DNA from: Zoogloea sp. 1C4
Lineage (GTDB): Bacteria > Pseudomonadota > Gammaproteobacteria > Burkholderiales > Rhodocyclaceae
Assembly: GCF_009469605.1 (NCBI RefSeq)
Contig: NZ_SSXU01000016.1
Location: forward strand, 32,299 to 96,298
Reading direction: 5' to 3'
DNA length: 64,000 bases
The notes under the pieces were generated by a model. It saw nothing but the letters and a program-made list of their open reading frames with translations. It made no database searches and was not told the origin of the DNA. The position numbers and the translations under genes were made by a program. Of the stretch, positions 9,376 to 18,083 are shown one piece after another; the stretch's first letter is position 1; each line of letters starts with the position of its first letter.

Positions 9376-9690
9376 GCAGCAGCGCCTGCTGCGGCTGAAT
9401 CATCTCCGTCCTTGCCCCCCGGGAAGGGGCGTGGATGATCCGGGGTGCCACCCGCTTGGTCGGCCCGCGCGAGGTCTTTCAATCCAGTCGCGCCTGCCTG
9501 CTGATGCTGCGTTGTCGGGCTACGCTCCGCCGATCCGGTCTGCAGGCGCGGCAGCGGGATTCGACGGGATGACAACCCCTCTCTCATGCCCCGATGGCCA
9601 ATCGCTGCGGCGCCTTTGCGTTTTCTGCGCTCTGGCGGGCAATCCGCCTGCCGCCAGGTGGATTGGTGGGGCGCATCAAGGGTTTGGCCT
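9376..9690. other. Intergenic stretch after the RM operon
   Basis: There is no convincing gene here. An imperfect inverted repeat of about 40 bases near 9403-9441 (ATCATC...GATGAT arms around a C-rich/G-rich centre) could form a hairpin and may end the RM transcript. Short open frames run through the stretch but show no codon bias or recognisable protein. The repeat array listed separately begins just downstream. Confidence 0.4.
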
Positions 9691-9715
9691 GTCAGATTGA
9701 CAGTTTGCGGGCGCA

Positions 9716-9869
9716 GATTGGCAATCGCAGGGCTCGATTGGCAATCTCAGGGCGAAATTGGCAATCACAGCCTGAGATTGGCAATCGCCGCCGACAGAAT
9801 CGAATGTTCACGCCGCCGATTGCCAATCGCGGCGTGAAATTGCCAATCTGAGACCTGCGATTGGCAATT
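9716..9869. repeat. Array of 11-bp near-palindromes GATTGGCAATC at ~20-bp period
   Basis: Seven copies of GATTGGCAATC or a one- or two-base variant are present. Four are in direct orientation at 9716, 9736, 9756 and 9776 (exact 20-bp spacing). Two read GATTGCCAATC or AATTGCCAATC at 9818 and 9838, and one more at 9859 is in the first orientation. The motif is a perfect palindrome except for its centre base. A degenerate relative occurs at about 9593. The 20-21-bp phasing places copies on the same face of the helix, suggesting a protein-binding array or a mobile repeat rather than coding sequence. It lies 43 bases from the stop of the acyl-CoA dehydrogenase. Confidence 0.85.
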
Positions 9870-9912
9870 TCACCCGGCGCATCCCGAATGGCGCCGGGTA
9901 ATTGAGGCTGGA

Positions 9913-11721
9913 TCAGAACGCCTCGTCCGGCAGCCCCAGCAGCAGGCTGTTGTCCGATTCCACGGTGATCCGCAGGCCGGCGCTCTTGGGGAGGATGTGG
10001 CCCATGTAGAACTGGGCGGAGGCGAGCTTCTCCCGGTAGAACGGATCGCTGCTGCCGGTGGCGAGGGCGTCGTGGGCCACCTTGGCGGCCTTCGCCATCA
10101 GCCAGCCGCCGATCACCGTGCCGGCCAGCTTGAGGAAGGGCTCGGCCACCACCAGTGCGGCGGCGGGGGCGGCGCCCATGCGGGCGATGAGCACGTCGCT
10201 GGCGGCCAGCAGGTCGTCGAGGCCGGCGGCGAGGCGGGTGGCAATGTCGGCGAGGAGGGGGTCGCCCGCGCCAGCGAGGGTGCGCTGGTCGGCGCGCATG
10301 TCGGCCAGCAACATGGCGAGCACGGCGCCGCCGTCACGGGCGAGCTTGCGGCCGGCGAGGTCCGCCGCCTGGATCGCGGTGGTGCCTTCGTAGATCGGGG
10401 TGATGCGGGCGTCGCGCATGTATTGCGAGATGCCGGTCTCTTCCACAAAACCCATGCCGCCGAAAACCTGGATCGCCAGGGAGGTGAGCTCCACCGCGCT
10501 CTCGGTGCTCCAGCCCTTCAGCACGGGGGTGAGCAGCTCGACGCGGCGATGGGCGGCGGCGCGGGCCTCGGCGTCGTCCGACTGATGGGCGATGTCCTGC
10601 AACGCCGCCACGCTGTAGGCCAGCGCGCGGATCGCCTCGGTGTGGGCGCGCTGGGTCATCAGCATTCGGCGCACGTCCGGGTGGCGGACGATGGCGACCG
10701 GCTTGCCGCCCTTTTGCGTTACGTCCGTGCCCTGCACCCGCTCCTTCGCGTATTCCGACGCCAGCTGCCAGGCGCGCTGGGCAACGCCCAGGCCTTCGGT
10801 GCCCACCGAGAGCCGCGCCGAATTCATCATCACGAACATGATCTCCAGCCCGCGGCCCAGCTCGCCGATCAGGTAGCCGGTCGAGCCGCCGTGGTCGCCG
10901 TGGACCAGCGTGGTGGTGGGGCTGCCGTGCACGCCCAGCTTGTGCTCGATGGACGTGCAATACACGTCGTTGTGTTCGCCCGGCTTGCCGTCGGCATCGA
11001 GGATGAACTTGGGCACGATGAACAGCGACAGGCCCTTGACGCCCGGCGGGGCGTCCGGCGTGCGGGCCAGCACCAGATGCACGATGTTGGCGGCCATGTC
11101 GTGGTCGCCATAGGTGATGAAGATCTTCTGGCCGCTGATGCGGTAGCTGCCGTCGGCTTGCGGCACCGCGCGGCAAGCGATGGCGGCGAGATCCGAGCCG
11201 GCCTGGGGCTCGGTGATGTTCATGGTGCCCGTCCATTCACCGGAGACGAGCTTCGGCAGCCAGGTGGCTTTCATCGCGTCCGAGCCGGCGATCAGCAGCG
11301 CCTCGATGGCGCCGTGGGTGAGCGTGACCACATGCGAGAACGACAGGTTGGCTGACTTCCACATCTCGCTCACCGCCACCGCCAGGAGGCGCGGCAGGCC
11401 CTGGCCGTCGAACTCGGGCGGGCAGGGCAGGGCCATCCAGCCGCCTTCGGCGAAGTGCCGGTAGGCATCGGCAAAGCCGGTGGCGGTGCGCACCTCGCCC
11501 TTGCCGTCGGCAACCGCCAGCCAGCGGGCGCCTTCCCGGTCGCCCACCGGGTTGAGGGGCGACAGGATGTCGCCGGCAAAGCGGCCGGCTTCTTCCAGCA
11601 CCGCGTCGATCAGCCCTGCGTCGCAGTCGGCGTAGGCCGGCAGGGCGCAGATCGGGGTGCTGCCGACCAGTTCATGAATGACGAAGCGCATGTCGCGCAG
11701 GGGGGCTTGGTAATTGTTCAT
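9913..11721 (-). CDS. Acyl-CoA dehydrogenase (large, ~600-residue type)
   Basis: The 602-residue flavoprotein has the usual N-terminal, middle and C-terminal acyl-CoA dehydrogenase domains plus the extra C-terminal domain of the ~600-residue DmdC-like subfamily. The middle-domain motif MNITEPQAGSDL and the QVFGGMGFVEETG motif are clear. It would oxidise a saturated acyl-CoA to an enoyl-CoA and pass electrons to ETF. The ATG at 11721 follows GGAGGAGAC. It is divergent from the catabolic operon beginning at 11846 and probably supplies its enoyl-CoA substrate. The exact substrate is not readable. Confidence 0.9.
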   Translation of the reverse strand: MNNYQAPLRDMRFVIHELVGSTPICALPAYADCDAGLIDAVLEEAGRFAGDILSPLNPVGDREGARWLAVADGKGEVRTATGFADAYRHFAEGGWMALPCPPEFDGQGLPRLLAVAVSEMWKSANLSFSHVVTLTHGAIEALLIAGSDAMKATWLPKLVSGEWTGTMNITEPQAGSDLAAIACRAVPQADGSYRISGQKIFITYGDHDMAANIVHLVLARTPDAPPGVKGLSLFIVPKFILDADGKPGEHNDVYCTSIEHKLGVHGSPTTTLVHGDHGGSTGYLIGELGRGLEIMFVMMNSARLSVGTEGLGVAQRAWQLASEYAKERVQGTDVTQKGGKPVAIVRHPDVRRMLMTQRAHTEAIRALAYSVAALQDIAHQSDDAEARAAAHRRVELLTPVLKGWSTESAVELTSLAIQVFGGMGFVEETGISQYMRDARITPIYEGTTAIQAADLAGRKLARDGGAVLAMLLADMRADQRTLAGAGDPLLADIATRLAAGLDDLLAASDVLIARMGAAPAAALVVAEPFLKLAGTVIGGWLMAKAAKVAHDALATGSSDPFYREKLASAQFYMGHILPKSAGLRITVESDNSLLLGLPDEAF

Positions 11722-11749
11722 GTCTCCTCCGAATATCACATACGATCTC

Positions 11750-11779
11750 TTGCAATCCGTGAGTATTGTAAAGTATATT
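11750..11779 (+). promoter_or_regulatory. Candidate sigma-70 promoter of the catabolic operon
   Basis: TTGCAA (11750-11755) and TATATT (11774-11779) are 18 bases apart in the AT-rich divergent region between the acyl-CoA dehydrogenase and the binding protein gene. The leader to the ATG at 11846 is about 60 bases. This is a pattern match only; no operator was identified. Confidence 0.4.
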
Positions 11780-11845
11780 TTGTTCGCGGTTCAAAATCTC
11801 ATATCTGATACAAGAAACGGGATCAAATCCCACGGAGGAGACACC

Positions 11846-12985
11846 ATGAAGAAGCACACTGCACTGCCCGCCCTCGTTCTGATCGCTGCTGCCGGCGTTG
11901 CCCAGGCCGACATCAACATCGGCGTGTCCGTCTCGGCCACCGGCCCGGCGGCGTCCCTCGGCATCCCCGAGAAGAACACCTTCGCGATCCTGCCGACCAC
12001 CATCGCCGGCGAGAAGATCAACTACATCGTGCTGGACGACGCCACCGACCCCGGCCAGGCCACCAAGAACGCCCGCAAGCTGGTGACCGAAGACAAGGTG
12101 GATGTGCTGGTCGGCTCCTCCAGCACCCCGGCCTGCGCGGCGATCGCCGAAGTGGCCAACGAAACCGCCACGCCGCAGGTGGCCATGTGCCCGGTGGATC
12201 TGCCCGCCGCCAAGAACACCTGGGTGTTCCGCGCGCCCCAGCACAACTCGCTGATGGCCAAGGCGCTGGTGGGCCACATGCGCGAGACTGGCGTGAAGAC
12301 GCTGGGCTTCATCGGCTTCAACGATCCGTACGGCGAAGACTGGCTCAAGCAGATCACCGCCGCCACCGAAGCCGCCGGCATCAAGCTGGTGGCGGTGGAG
12401 CGCTACAACCGGGTCGATACCTCGGTGAGCGGGCAGGTGCTCAAGCTCGTCGCCGCCAAGCCCGACGCGGTGATGGTCGCCGGCTCCGGCACGCCGGCCG
12501 CGCTGCCCCACACCACGCTGTTCGAGCGCGGCTACAAGGGCCAGATCTACCAGACCCACGCTGCGGCCAACAAAGAGTTCCTGAAGGTCGGCGGCAAGGC
12601 CGTCGAAGGCGGCATCCTGCCCATTGGCCCGGTGGCGGTGGCGGCCCAGCTGCCGGATTCGCACCCGTCCAAGAAGCCGGCGCTGGAATACATCAAGCTG
12701 TATGAGGCCAAGTACGGCCCGGGCAGCGTGTCGTCCTTTGGCGCTTACGCCTACGACGCCTACAAGCTGATCGAGAAGGCCGTGCCCGCCGCGCTGAAGG
12801 CCGGCAAGCCGGGCACGCCCGCTTTCCGCAAGGGCCTGCGCGACGCCATCGAGGCCGAACGCGAGATCGCCGGCGCCCACGGCGTGTTCAACATGAGCGC
12901 CAATGACCACTTCGGGCTGGACGAGCGCGCCCGGGTGCTGGTGCGCGTGACCGGCGGCGAGTGGAAGATGCTTTCCGGCAAATAA
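11846..12985 (+). CDS. Periplasmic substrate-binding protein of a Liv-type (HAAT) ABC transporter
   Basis: The 379-residue protein begins with a signal peptide (positively charged MKKH, hydrophobic core, AQA-D cleavage after about residue 21). The rest is a type I periplasmic binding fold of the LivJ family (GVSVSATGPAASLG, then VDVLVGSSSTPACAAIAEVANE). The ATG at 11846 follows GGAGGAG. No permease or ATPase gene adjoins it, so it is an orphan that could use the transporter at 1-1740. The nearby CoA ligase suggests an aromatic or phenylpropanoid acid ligand; this is inference. Confidence 0.88.
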   Translation: MKKHTALPALVLIAAAGVAQADINIGVSVSATGPAASLGIPEKNTFAILPTTIAGEKINYIVLDDATDPGQATKNARKLVTEDKVDVLVGSSSTPACAAIAEVANETATPQVAMCPVDLPAAKNTWVFRAPQHNSLMAKALVGHMRETGVKTLGFIGFNDPYGEDWLKQITAATEAAGIKLVAVERYNRVDTSVSGQVLKLVAAKPDAVMVAGSGTPAALPHTTLFERGYKGQIYQTHAAANKEFLKVGGKAVEGGILPIGPVAVAAQLPDSHPSKKPALEYIKLYEAKYGPGSVSSFGAYAYDAYKLIEKAVPAALKAGKPGTPAFRKGLRDAIEAEREIAGAHGVFNMSANDHFGLDERARVLVRVTGGEWKMLSGK

Positions 12986-12997
12986 GGAGCACGAACG

Positions 12998-14860
12998 ATG
13001 ACAACGATCATTCGTGATCCCGGCAGGCTGTTTGCGCCGGCCACCGTGATGGTGGAGCACCGCGCCGACGGCAGCCGCATCCTGCGCTCGCCGATGACCC
13101 TCGGCGCCGTGCCGGCCAAGCTCGGCGAGCACCTGGAGCGCTGGGCCGCCGAGGCGCCCGAGCGCACCTTCATCGCCGAACGCGGCGCCGACGGTGAGTG
13201 GGCGCGGGTGAGCTACGCCGAGGCCCTGGCCCGCGTGCGCGCCGTGGCCACCTGGCTGCTGGGCCAGAGGCTGTCGCTGGAGCGCCCGGTGGTGGTGCTC
13301 TCCGACAACAGCGTCGAGCACGCGATCTTGATGCTGGCGGCGATGCACATCGGCGTGCCGGTGTCGGCGATCTCCCAGGCCTATTCGCTGGTGTCGAAGG
13401 ACTTTGCCAAGCTCAAGAGCAACATCGAGCACATCACGCCAGGGGTGATCTTCGTGGAGCACCACGCCCGCTTTGCCCCGGCGCTGGCAGCCATCGCGCC
13501 GCTCCATGACGGGGTGGTGGTGGCCGGAACGGCCGGTGGTGCGGGCGAGGGCGCGGTGCCGTTCTCCGCGCTGCTGGAGCGCACCGACGCCGCGGCGGTG
13601 GATGCCGCCTACGCCCAGGTGAATGGCCACACGATTGCCAAGTTCTTGTTCACCTCGGGCTCGGTGGGCGCCCCCAAGGCGGTGATCAACACCCAGCACA
13701 TGATCTGCTCCAACCAGCAGGCCAAGGCGCAGATCTGGCCCTTCCTCGAAGCCCAGCCGCCGGTGATCGTGGATTGGCTGCCCTGGAGCCACACCTTCGG
13801 CAGCAACCACAACTTCAACATGGTGCTGCGGAACGGCGGCACGCTTTATCTGGATGCCGGCAAGCCGGTGCCGGGCGTGTTCGAGACCAGCCTGAAGAAC
13901 CTGCGCGAAGTGTCGCCCACGGTGTATCTCAACGTGCCGCGGGGCTTCGACATGCTGGTGTCGGCGCTGCATGAGGACGCCGGCCTGCGGGAAGCCTTCT
14001 TCAAGAACCTGCAGGTGATCTTCTACGCCGCCGCCGCGCTGCCCCAGCACTTGTACGACGAGCTCAACCGCCTGTCCCTGGAGACCCTGGGCTTTCAGGT
14101 GCCGCTGGTGTCGGGCTGGGGTTCGACCGAGACCGCGCCCCTGTGCACCGACAGCCACTTCGCGCCGGAGCGTTCCGGGGTGATCGGCATCCCCATCCCC
14201 GGCACCGAACTCAAGCTGGTTCCGTCCGCCGACAAGATGGAAGTGCGGGTGCGCGGCCACAACGTGATGCCCGGCTACTGGAAGCTGCCCGAGCTCTCGA
14301 AGGCCGCCTTCGACGAGGAAGGCTTCTACAAGATCGGCGACGCGGTGGAGTTCGTCGACCCCACCAAGCCCCAGAAGGGCCTGCTCTTCGACGGGCGGGT
14401 AGGCGAGGACTTCAAGCTCGTCACCGGCACCTGGGTGCATGTGGGCGCGCTGCGCATGAAGGGCCTCGACGCCCTCGTGCCGGTGGCCCAGGACATCGTG
14501 GTCACCGGCCACGACCGGGACGAGATCGGCTTTTTGATCTTCCCGAACATCCCCGAGCTGCGAAAGCTCTCCGCCAACCTGCCGGCCGATGCGTCGGTGG
14601 AAGAACTGCTGCACCAGCCCTCGGAGCGCGCGATGGTCGCCCGCGGCCTCGCGCGGCTCAAGAAGGAGGGCGGCGGTTCGGCGGGCTCGGCGGCGCGGGC
14701 GATGCTGCTGGTGGAGCCGCCCTCCATCGACGCCGGGGAGATCACCGACAAGGGCTACATCAACCAGCGCCTCGTGCTGACGCGCCGCGCCGATCTGGTG
14801 CTGCGCCTGCACGCCGACGAGCCGGACCACAGCGTGATCCTGCCGGCGGGCGCCGTCTGA
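12998..14860 (+). CDS. fcs: Acyl-CoA synthetase, feruloyl-CoA synthase-like
   Basis: The 620-residue AMP-forming ligase carries the core motif FTSGSVGAPKAVINTQHM (about residues 216-233), which matches feruloyl-CoA synthases (TSGS.G.PKAVINTQ) better than fatty-acid or benzoate ligases. The WGSTETAP motif and a GRVGEDFKL hinge follow. It would activate a phenylpropenoic or related acid with ATP and CoA. It starts 12 bases after the binding protein gene and is followed by hydratase and thiolase genes, so the operon makes and degrades the CoA ester. The true substrate could be ferulate, coumarate, cinnamate or another acid. Confidence 0.8.
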   Translation: MTTIIRDPGRLFAPATVMVEHRADGSRILRSPMTLGAVPAKLGEHLERWAAEAPERTFIAERGADGEWARVSYAEALARVRAVATWLLGQRLSLERPVVVLSDNSVEHAILMLAAMHIGVPVSAISQAYSLVSKDFAKLKSNIEHITPGVIFVEHHARFAPALAAIAPLHDGVVVAGTAGGAGEGAVPFSALLERTDAAAVDAAYAQVNGHTIAKFLFTSGSVGAPKAVINTQHMICSNQQAKAQIWPFLEAQPPVIVDWLPWSHTFGSNHNFNMVLRNGGTLYLDAGKPVPGVFETSLKNLREVSPTVYLNVPRGFDMLVSALHEDAGLREAFFKNLQVIFYAAAALPQHLYDELNRLSLETLGFQVPLVSGWGSTETAPLCTDSHFAPERSGVIGIPIPGTELKLVPSADKMEVRVRGHNVMPGYWKLPELSKAAFDEEGFYKIGDAVEFVDPTKPQKGLLFDGRVGEDFKLVTGTWVHVGALRMKGLDALVPVAQDIVVTGHDRDEIGFLIFPNIPELRKLSANLPADASVEELLHQPSERAMVARGLARLKKEGGGSAGSAARAMLLVEPPSIDAGEITDKGYINQRLVLTRRADLVLRLHADEPDHSVILPAGAV

Positions 14861-14917
14861 GCAACACGCACGAGCAGGGAGAACAGCACCCCCGCGTGCC
14901 ACAACAAGGAAAAGAGC

Positions 14918-15676
14918 ATGAATTACGAAAACATCCTGGTCACGATCGAAGACAGCATCGCCCACATCCGGCTCAACCGGCCGGCCAAGCGCAACGCGGT
15001 GAACAACGGCCTGCTGGAGGATCTCGAAGCCTGCTTCGACAGCCTTGGCGCCGACGCCACGGTGGTGGTGATCTCGGGCGAGGGCGCGCACTTCTCGGCC
15101 GGGCTGGATCTGTCGGAACACCAGATCCGCTCGCCCTTTGAGGTGCTGCAGCACTCCCAGTGGTGGCACCGGGTCTTCCAGAAGATCCAGTTTGGCGGCC
15201 GGCCGGTGGTGTCGGCGCTGCACGGGGCGGTGGTGGGCGGCGGGCTCGAGCTTGCCACCAGCACCCACGTGCGCGTCGCCGACAAGACCACCTTCTACCA
15301 GCTGCCCGAAGGCCAGCGCGGCATCTTCGTGGGCGGCGGCGCCTCGGTGCGCGTCTCCAAGATCATCGGCCCCGACCGCATGACCGAGATGATGCTCACC
15401 GGCCGCCGCTACAACGCCGAAGACGGCTACCGGCTCGGCCTGTCGCACTACCTGGTGGAAGAAGGCAAGGCGCTCGACGAGGCGATGAAGCTCGCCCGCC
15501 AGATCGCCACCAACGCGCCGCTCTCCAACTGGGCATCGATCACCGCTGTTGCCAACATCGGCGACATGTCCATGGCCAACGGCCTCTACACCGAATCCCT
15601 CGCGGCCGCCATCGCCCAGAGCAGCGACGAAGCCAACCGCCGCATGCAGGAATTCCTCAACCGGAAGAAAGGCTGA
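14918..15676 (+). CDS. Enoyl-CoA hydratase/isomerase (crotonase family)
   Basis: The 252-residue protein has the crotonase signature: IRLNRPAKRNAVN near the N-terminus, an oxyanion-hole segment FSAGLDLSEHQ (about residues 63-73) and ALHGAVVGGGLELA (about 105-118). It would hydrate an enoyl-CoA, or, as in feruloyl-CoA hydratase-lyase, hydrate and cleave it. The presence of a thiolase and a hydroxyacyl-CoA dehydrogenase gene downstream favours the beta-oxidation route. The start follows AAGGAAAAG. It lies 57 bases after the ligase. Confidence 0.88.
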   Translation: MNYENILVTIEDSIAHIRLNRPAKRNAVNNGLLEDLEACFDSLGADATVVVISGEGAHFSAGLDLSEHQIRSPFEVLQHSQWWHRVFQKIQFGGRPVVSALHGAVVGGGLELATSTHVRVADKTTFYQLPEGQRGIFVGGGASVRVSKIIGPDRMTEMMLTGRRYNAEDGYRLGLSHYLVEEGKALDEAMKLARQIATNAPLSNWASITAVANIGDMSMANGLYTESLAAAIAQSSDEANRRMQEFLNRKKG

Positions 15677-15680
15677 ACCC

Positions 15681-16931
15681 ATGGCTTACGAAGACTTCAC
15701 CGCCGCCGCACTGGTCACGAAGTACGACGACATTTACCTCGTCGCCGGTGCCCGCACGCCGTTTGCGGATTACAACAGCGTGCTGCGCGACGTGAACCCC
15801 ATCGACATGGGCATCTTTGCCGCCCGGGCGCTGTTCGAGCGCTCCGGCATCCCGGCCGCCGACGTGCAGTCGGTGGTGGCCGGCAACATGGCCCAGGCGG
15901 GTTTTGACGCCTACTACCTGCCGCGCCACATCGGCCTTTACGCCGGCGTGCCGGCCACTGCGCCGGCGATGCTCGCCACGCGCATCTGCGGCACGGGGTT
16001 CGAGACCATCGTGCAGGCCGCCAACCAGATCGCCCTGGGCAGCGCCCAGGTGGTGCTGGCGGTGGGCACCGAATCCATGTCGCGCAACCCGGTGGCGGCC
16101 TACACCCACCGCGCCGGCTTCCGCATGGGGCAGATCGAGTTCAAGGATTTCCTGTGGGAAGCCTTCACCGACCCGGCCACCCGCCAGGGGATGGGCAACA
16201 CCGCCGAGAACGTGGCCCAGAAATACGGCATCACCCGCGACGAGGTGGACGCCTACGCCGCCCAGACCTTCGCCCGCGCCAACGCCGCGTGGGACGGCGG
16301 CTACTTTGCCGACGAAGTGGCGCCGGTGACCAACGCCGAATTCGCCCTCGATGGCTACCAGAGCCGCTTCCTCAAGCTCGCCGACCGCAAGGCGGTGTTC
16401 GAGCGCGACGAGCACGTCAAACCTACCAGCCTCGAAACCCTGCAGAAGCTCAAGCCCGCCTTCAAGGGCGTGCAGACCGGCGGCAACAGCTCGGCCATCG
16501 TCGACGGCGCCGCGGCAGTGCTGGTGGCTTCCGGCGATTACGTGCGCGCCCACGGCCTCAAGCCCCTCGCCCGCATCGTCGGCGGCGCGGCGGCAGGCGT
16601 ACCGCCCGAGATCATGGGCATCGGCCCCGCCCCGGCGATCCGCGCCGTGCTCGCCAAGGCCGGCCTCACCCTCAGCGACGTGGGCCGCGTCGAGATCAAC
16701 GAAGCCTTCGGCGCCCAGTACCTGGGCTGCGAGCGCGAACTGGGCCTCGACCGTGACCGCGCCAACACCCGCGGCGGCGCCATCGCCATCGGCCACCCGC
16801 TGGGCGCCTCCGGAATGCGCCTCACCCACACGGTGTCGCGCCAGCTCCACCTGGACGACCAGCAGTTCGGCATCGCCTCGGCCTGCGTCGGCGGCGGTCA
16901 GGGGATGGCGATTCTGGTGGAGCGGGCATAG
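15681..16931 (+). CDS. Acetyl-CoA acyltransferase (thiolase)
   Basis: The 416-residue thiolase shows the nucleophile region RICGTGFETI (Cys at about residue 103), the NEAFGAQY motif, GHPLGASGMR and the C-terminal CVGGGQGMA with the acid-base cysteine. It cleaves a 3-ketoacyl-CoA with CoA to acetyl-CoA and a shortened acyl-CoA. The ATG at 15681 lies 4 bases after the hydratase stop, so the two are co-transcribed. The paired enzymes suggest side-chain shortening toward an aroyl-CoA. Confidence 0.92.
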   Translation: MAYEDFTAAALVTKYDDIYLVAGARTPFADYNSVLRDVNPIDMGIFAARALFERSGIPAADVQSVVAGNMAQAGFDAYYLPRHIGLYAGVPATAPAMLATRICGTGFETIVQAANQIALGSAQVVLAVGTESMSRNPVAAYTHRAGFRMGQIEFKDFLWEAFTDPATRQGMGNTAENVAQKYGITRDEVDAYAAQTFARANAAWDGGYFADEVAPVTNAEFALDGYQSRFLKLADRKAVFERDEHVKPTSLETLQKLKPAFKGVQTGGNSSAIVDGAAAVLVASGDYVRAHGLKPLARIVGGAAAGVPPEIMGIGPAPAIRAVLAKAGLTLSDVGRVEINEAFGAQYLGCERELGLDRDRANTRGGAIAIGHPLGASGMRLTHTVSRQLHLDDQQFGIASACVGGGQGMAILVERA

Positions 16932-17304
16932 CCCGCATTGACCCCAGCGCAAGTCGCTTGCGTCGGTTCAGTAAAGGCTCGGTGCTCGCCCAAAGCCCGT
17001 CTGAACCGCCGAGCAGCACAGCAACAGGCGGAGAAGTCCGGCGCGGCTGTCTGAGCCGGCGTAGCCGGCGAGTTCCGCGCCGGCCGCCTGTTGCGAGCAG
17101 CGCAGGGCAGTCGGCCGCAGGCCGACCGGTGAAGCCGGGTCGCCTTCTTTGCCTACTTTCTTGGCGAAGCAAGAAAGTCGGTCGCCCGCCGGGGCGAACT
17201 CCCGGCCAACGATTCGATATTCAACGCACCGGGCGACCACGTTTGCCCCGCGAACAAAATCACAGCGCCGGCCAATAAGCCGGACGAAGGAAGGAGACAA
17301 GCAC
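16932..17304. repeat. Intergenic REP-like hairpin cluster
   Basis: This 373-base gap contains several perfect short inverted repeats: GCCGGC-GTA-GCCGGC (17055-17069), TCGGCC-GCA-GGCCGA (17111-17125) and ACTTTCTTG/CAAGAAAGT (17155-17163 with 17170-17178). The last hairpin, with its flanking CTTCTTTGCCTACTTTC, belongs to a type of intergenic repeat common in many proteobacteria. No gene is supported. It splits the catabolic operon between the thiolase and SDR genes. Confidence 0.65.
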
Positions 17305-18072
17305 ATGCACATCCAGGATTCCGTTTTCATCGTCACCGGCGGCGCCTCAGGCCTCGGCGAAGCCACCGTCCGCAACCTCCACGCCGGCGGCGCGAAGGTC
17401 GTGATCGCCGACGTGGGCGTCGTCAAGGGCGAGACCCTCGCCGCCCAGCTTGGCGACCGTGTCGCCTTCATCAAGACCGACATCACCAGCGAAGCCGACG
17501 GCAAGGCGGCGGTCGATCTGGCGGTGAGCCGCTTCGGCGCGCTCCATGGCCTCATCAACTGCGCGGGCGTCGGCCCGGCCTGGAAGGTGCTGGGCAAGGA
17601 CGGCCCGCACCCGCTCGACAACTTCGCCCGCACGGTGAACATCAACCTCGTGGGCGCCTTCAACATGGTGCGCTTGGCGGCGGCAGCGATGGCGGCGGGC
17701 GCGCCCAACGCCGAAGGTGAGCGCGGCGTGATCGTCAATACCGCCTCGGTGGCGGCGTTTGAAGGTCAGGTTGGCCAGGCGGCCTACGCGGCATCCAAGG
17801 CCGGCGTGGTGGGCATGACCCTGCCCATCGCCCGGGAGCTGGCCCGCTCCGGCATCCGCGTGAATGCCATCGCGCCGGGGCTGTTCCTCACCCCGATGAT
17901 GGCCGCGCTGCCCCAGGACGTGCAGGATTCGCTCGGCAAGGCGACGCCCTTTCCGCCGCGGCTCGGCCGGCCGGACGAGTTTGCCCAGCTGGTGCGTTCC
18001 ATCGTCGAGAACGTGATGATCAACGGCGAAGTGATCCGCCTCGACGGCGCCGTGCGCCTGTCGGCCAAATAA
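17305..18072 (+). CDS. SDR-family 3-hydroxyacyl-CoA dehydrogenase
   Basis: The 255-residue short-chain dehydrogenase has the NAD-binding [11 protein letters not shown] motif (residues ~11-21), a D at the end of strand 2 (VIADVG) favouring NAD, NCAGVG, and the catalytic Ser and YAASKAG (Tyr-x-x-x-Lys). It resembles type-2 3-hydroxyacyl-CoA dehydrogenases (HSD10-like), including the extended [20 protein letters not shown] region. It would oxidise the hydroxyacyl-CoA made by the hydratase. The ATG at 17305 follows AAGGAGAC. The CoA-transferase begins 11 bases later. Confidence 0.87.
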   Translation: MHIQDSVFIVTGGASGLGEATVRNLHAGGAKVVIADVGVVKGETLAAQLGDRVAFIKTDITSEADGKAAVDLAVSRFGALHGLINCAGVGPAWKVLGKDGPHPLDNFARTVNINLVGAFNMVRLAAAAMAAGAPNAEGERGVIVNTASVAAFEGQVGQAAYAASKAGVVGMTLPIARELARSGIRVNAIAPGLFLTPMMAALPQDVQDSLGKATPFPPRLGRPDEFAQLVRSIVENVMINGEVIRLDGAVRLSAK

Positions 18073-18083
18073 AGGGGGCGGCG

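Noticed and set aside
9594..9851. Open frames of 83-85 codons across the GATTGGCAATC array
   Set aside because: The frame is open only because the repeat has no stop in these phases; there is no ribosome site and the product is a repeat artefact (IGNRR-like units).
9716..9869. CRISPR array
   Set aside because: Repeats are 11 bp with ~9-bp gaps, orientation switches, and there are no cas genes.
11672..15682. Very long minus-strand open frame (over 1300 codons) opposite the catabolic operon
   Set aside because: It is a high-GC shadow with His/Gln/Gly-rich composition and no domain; the plus-strand genes are clearly real.
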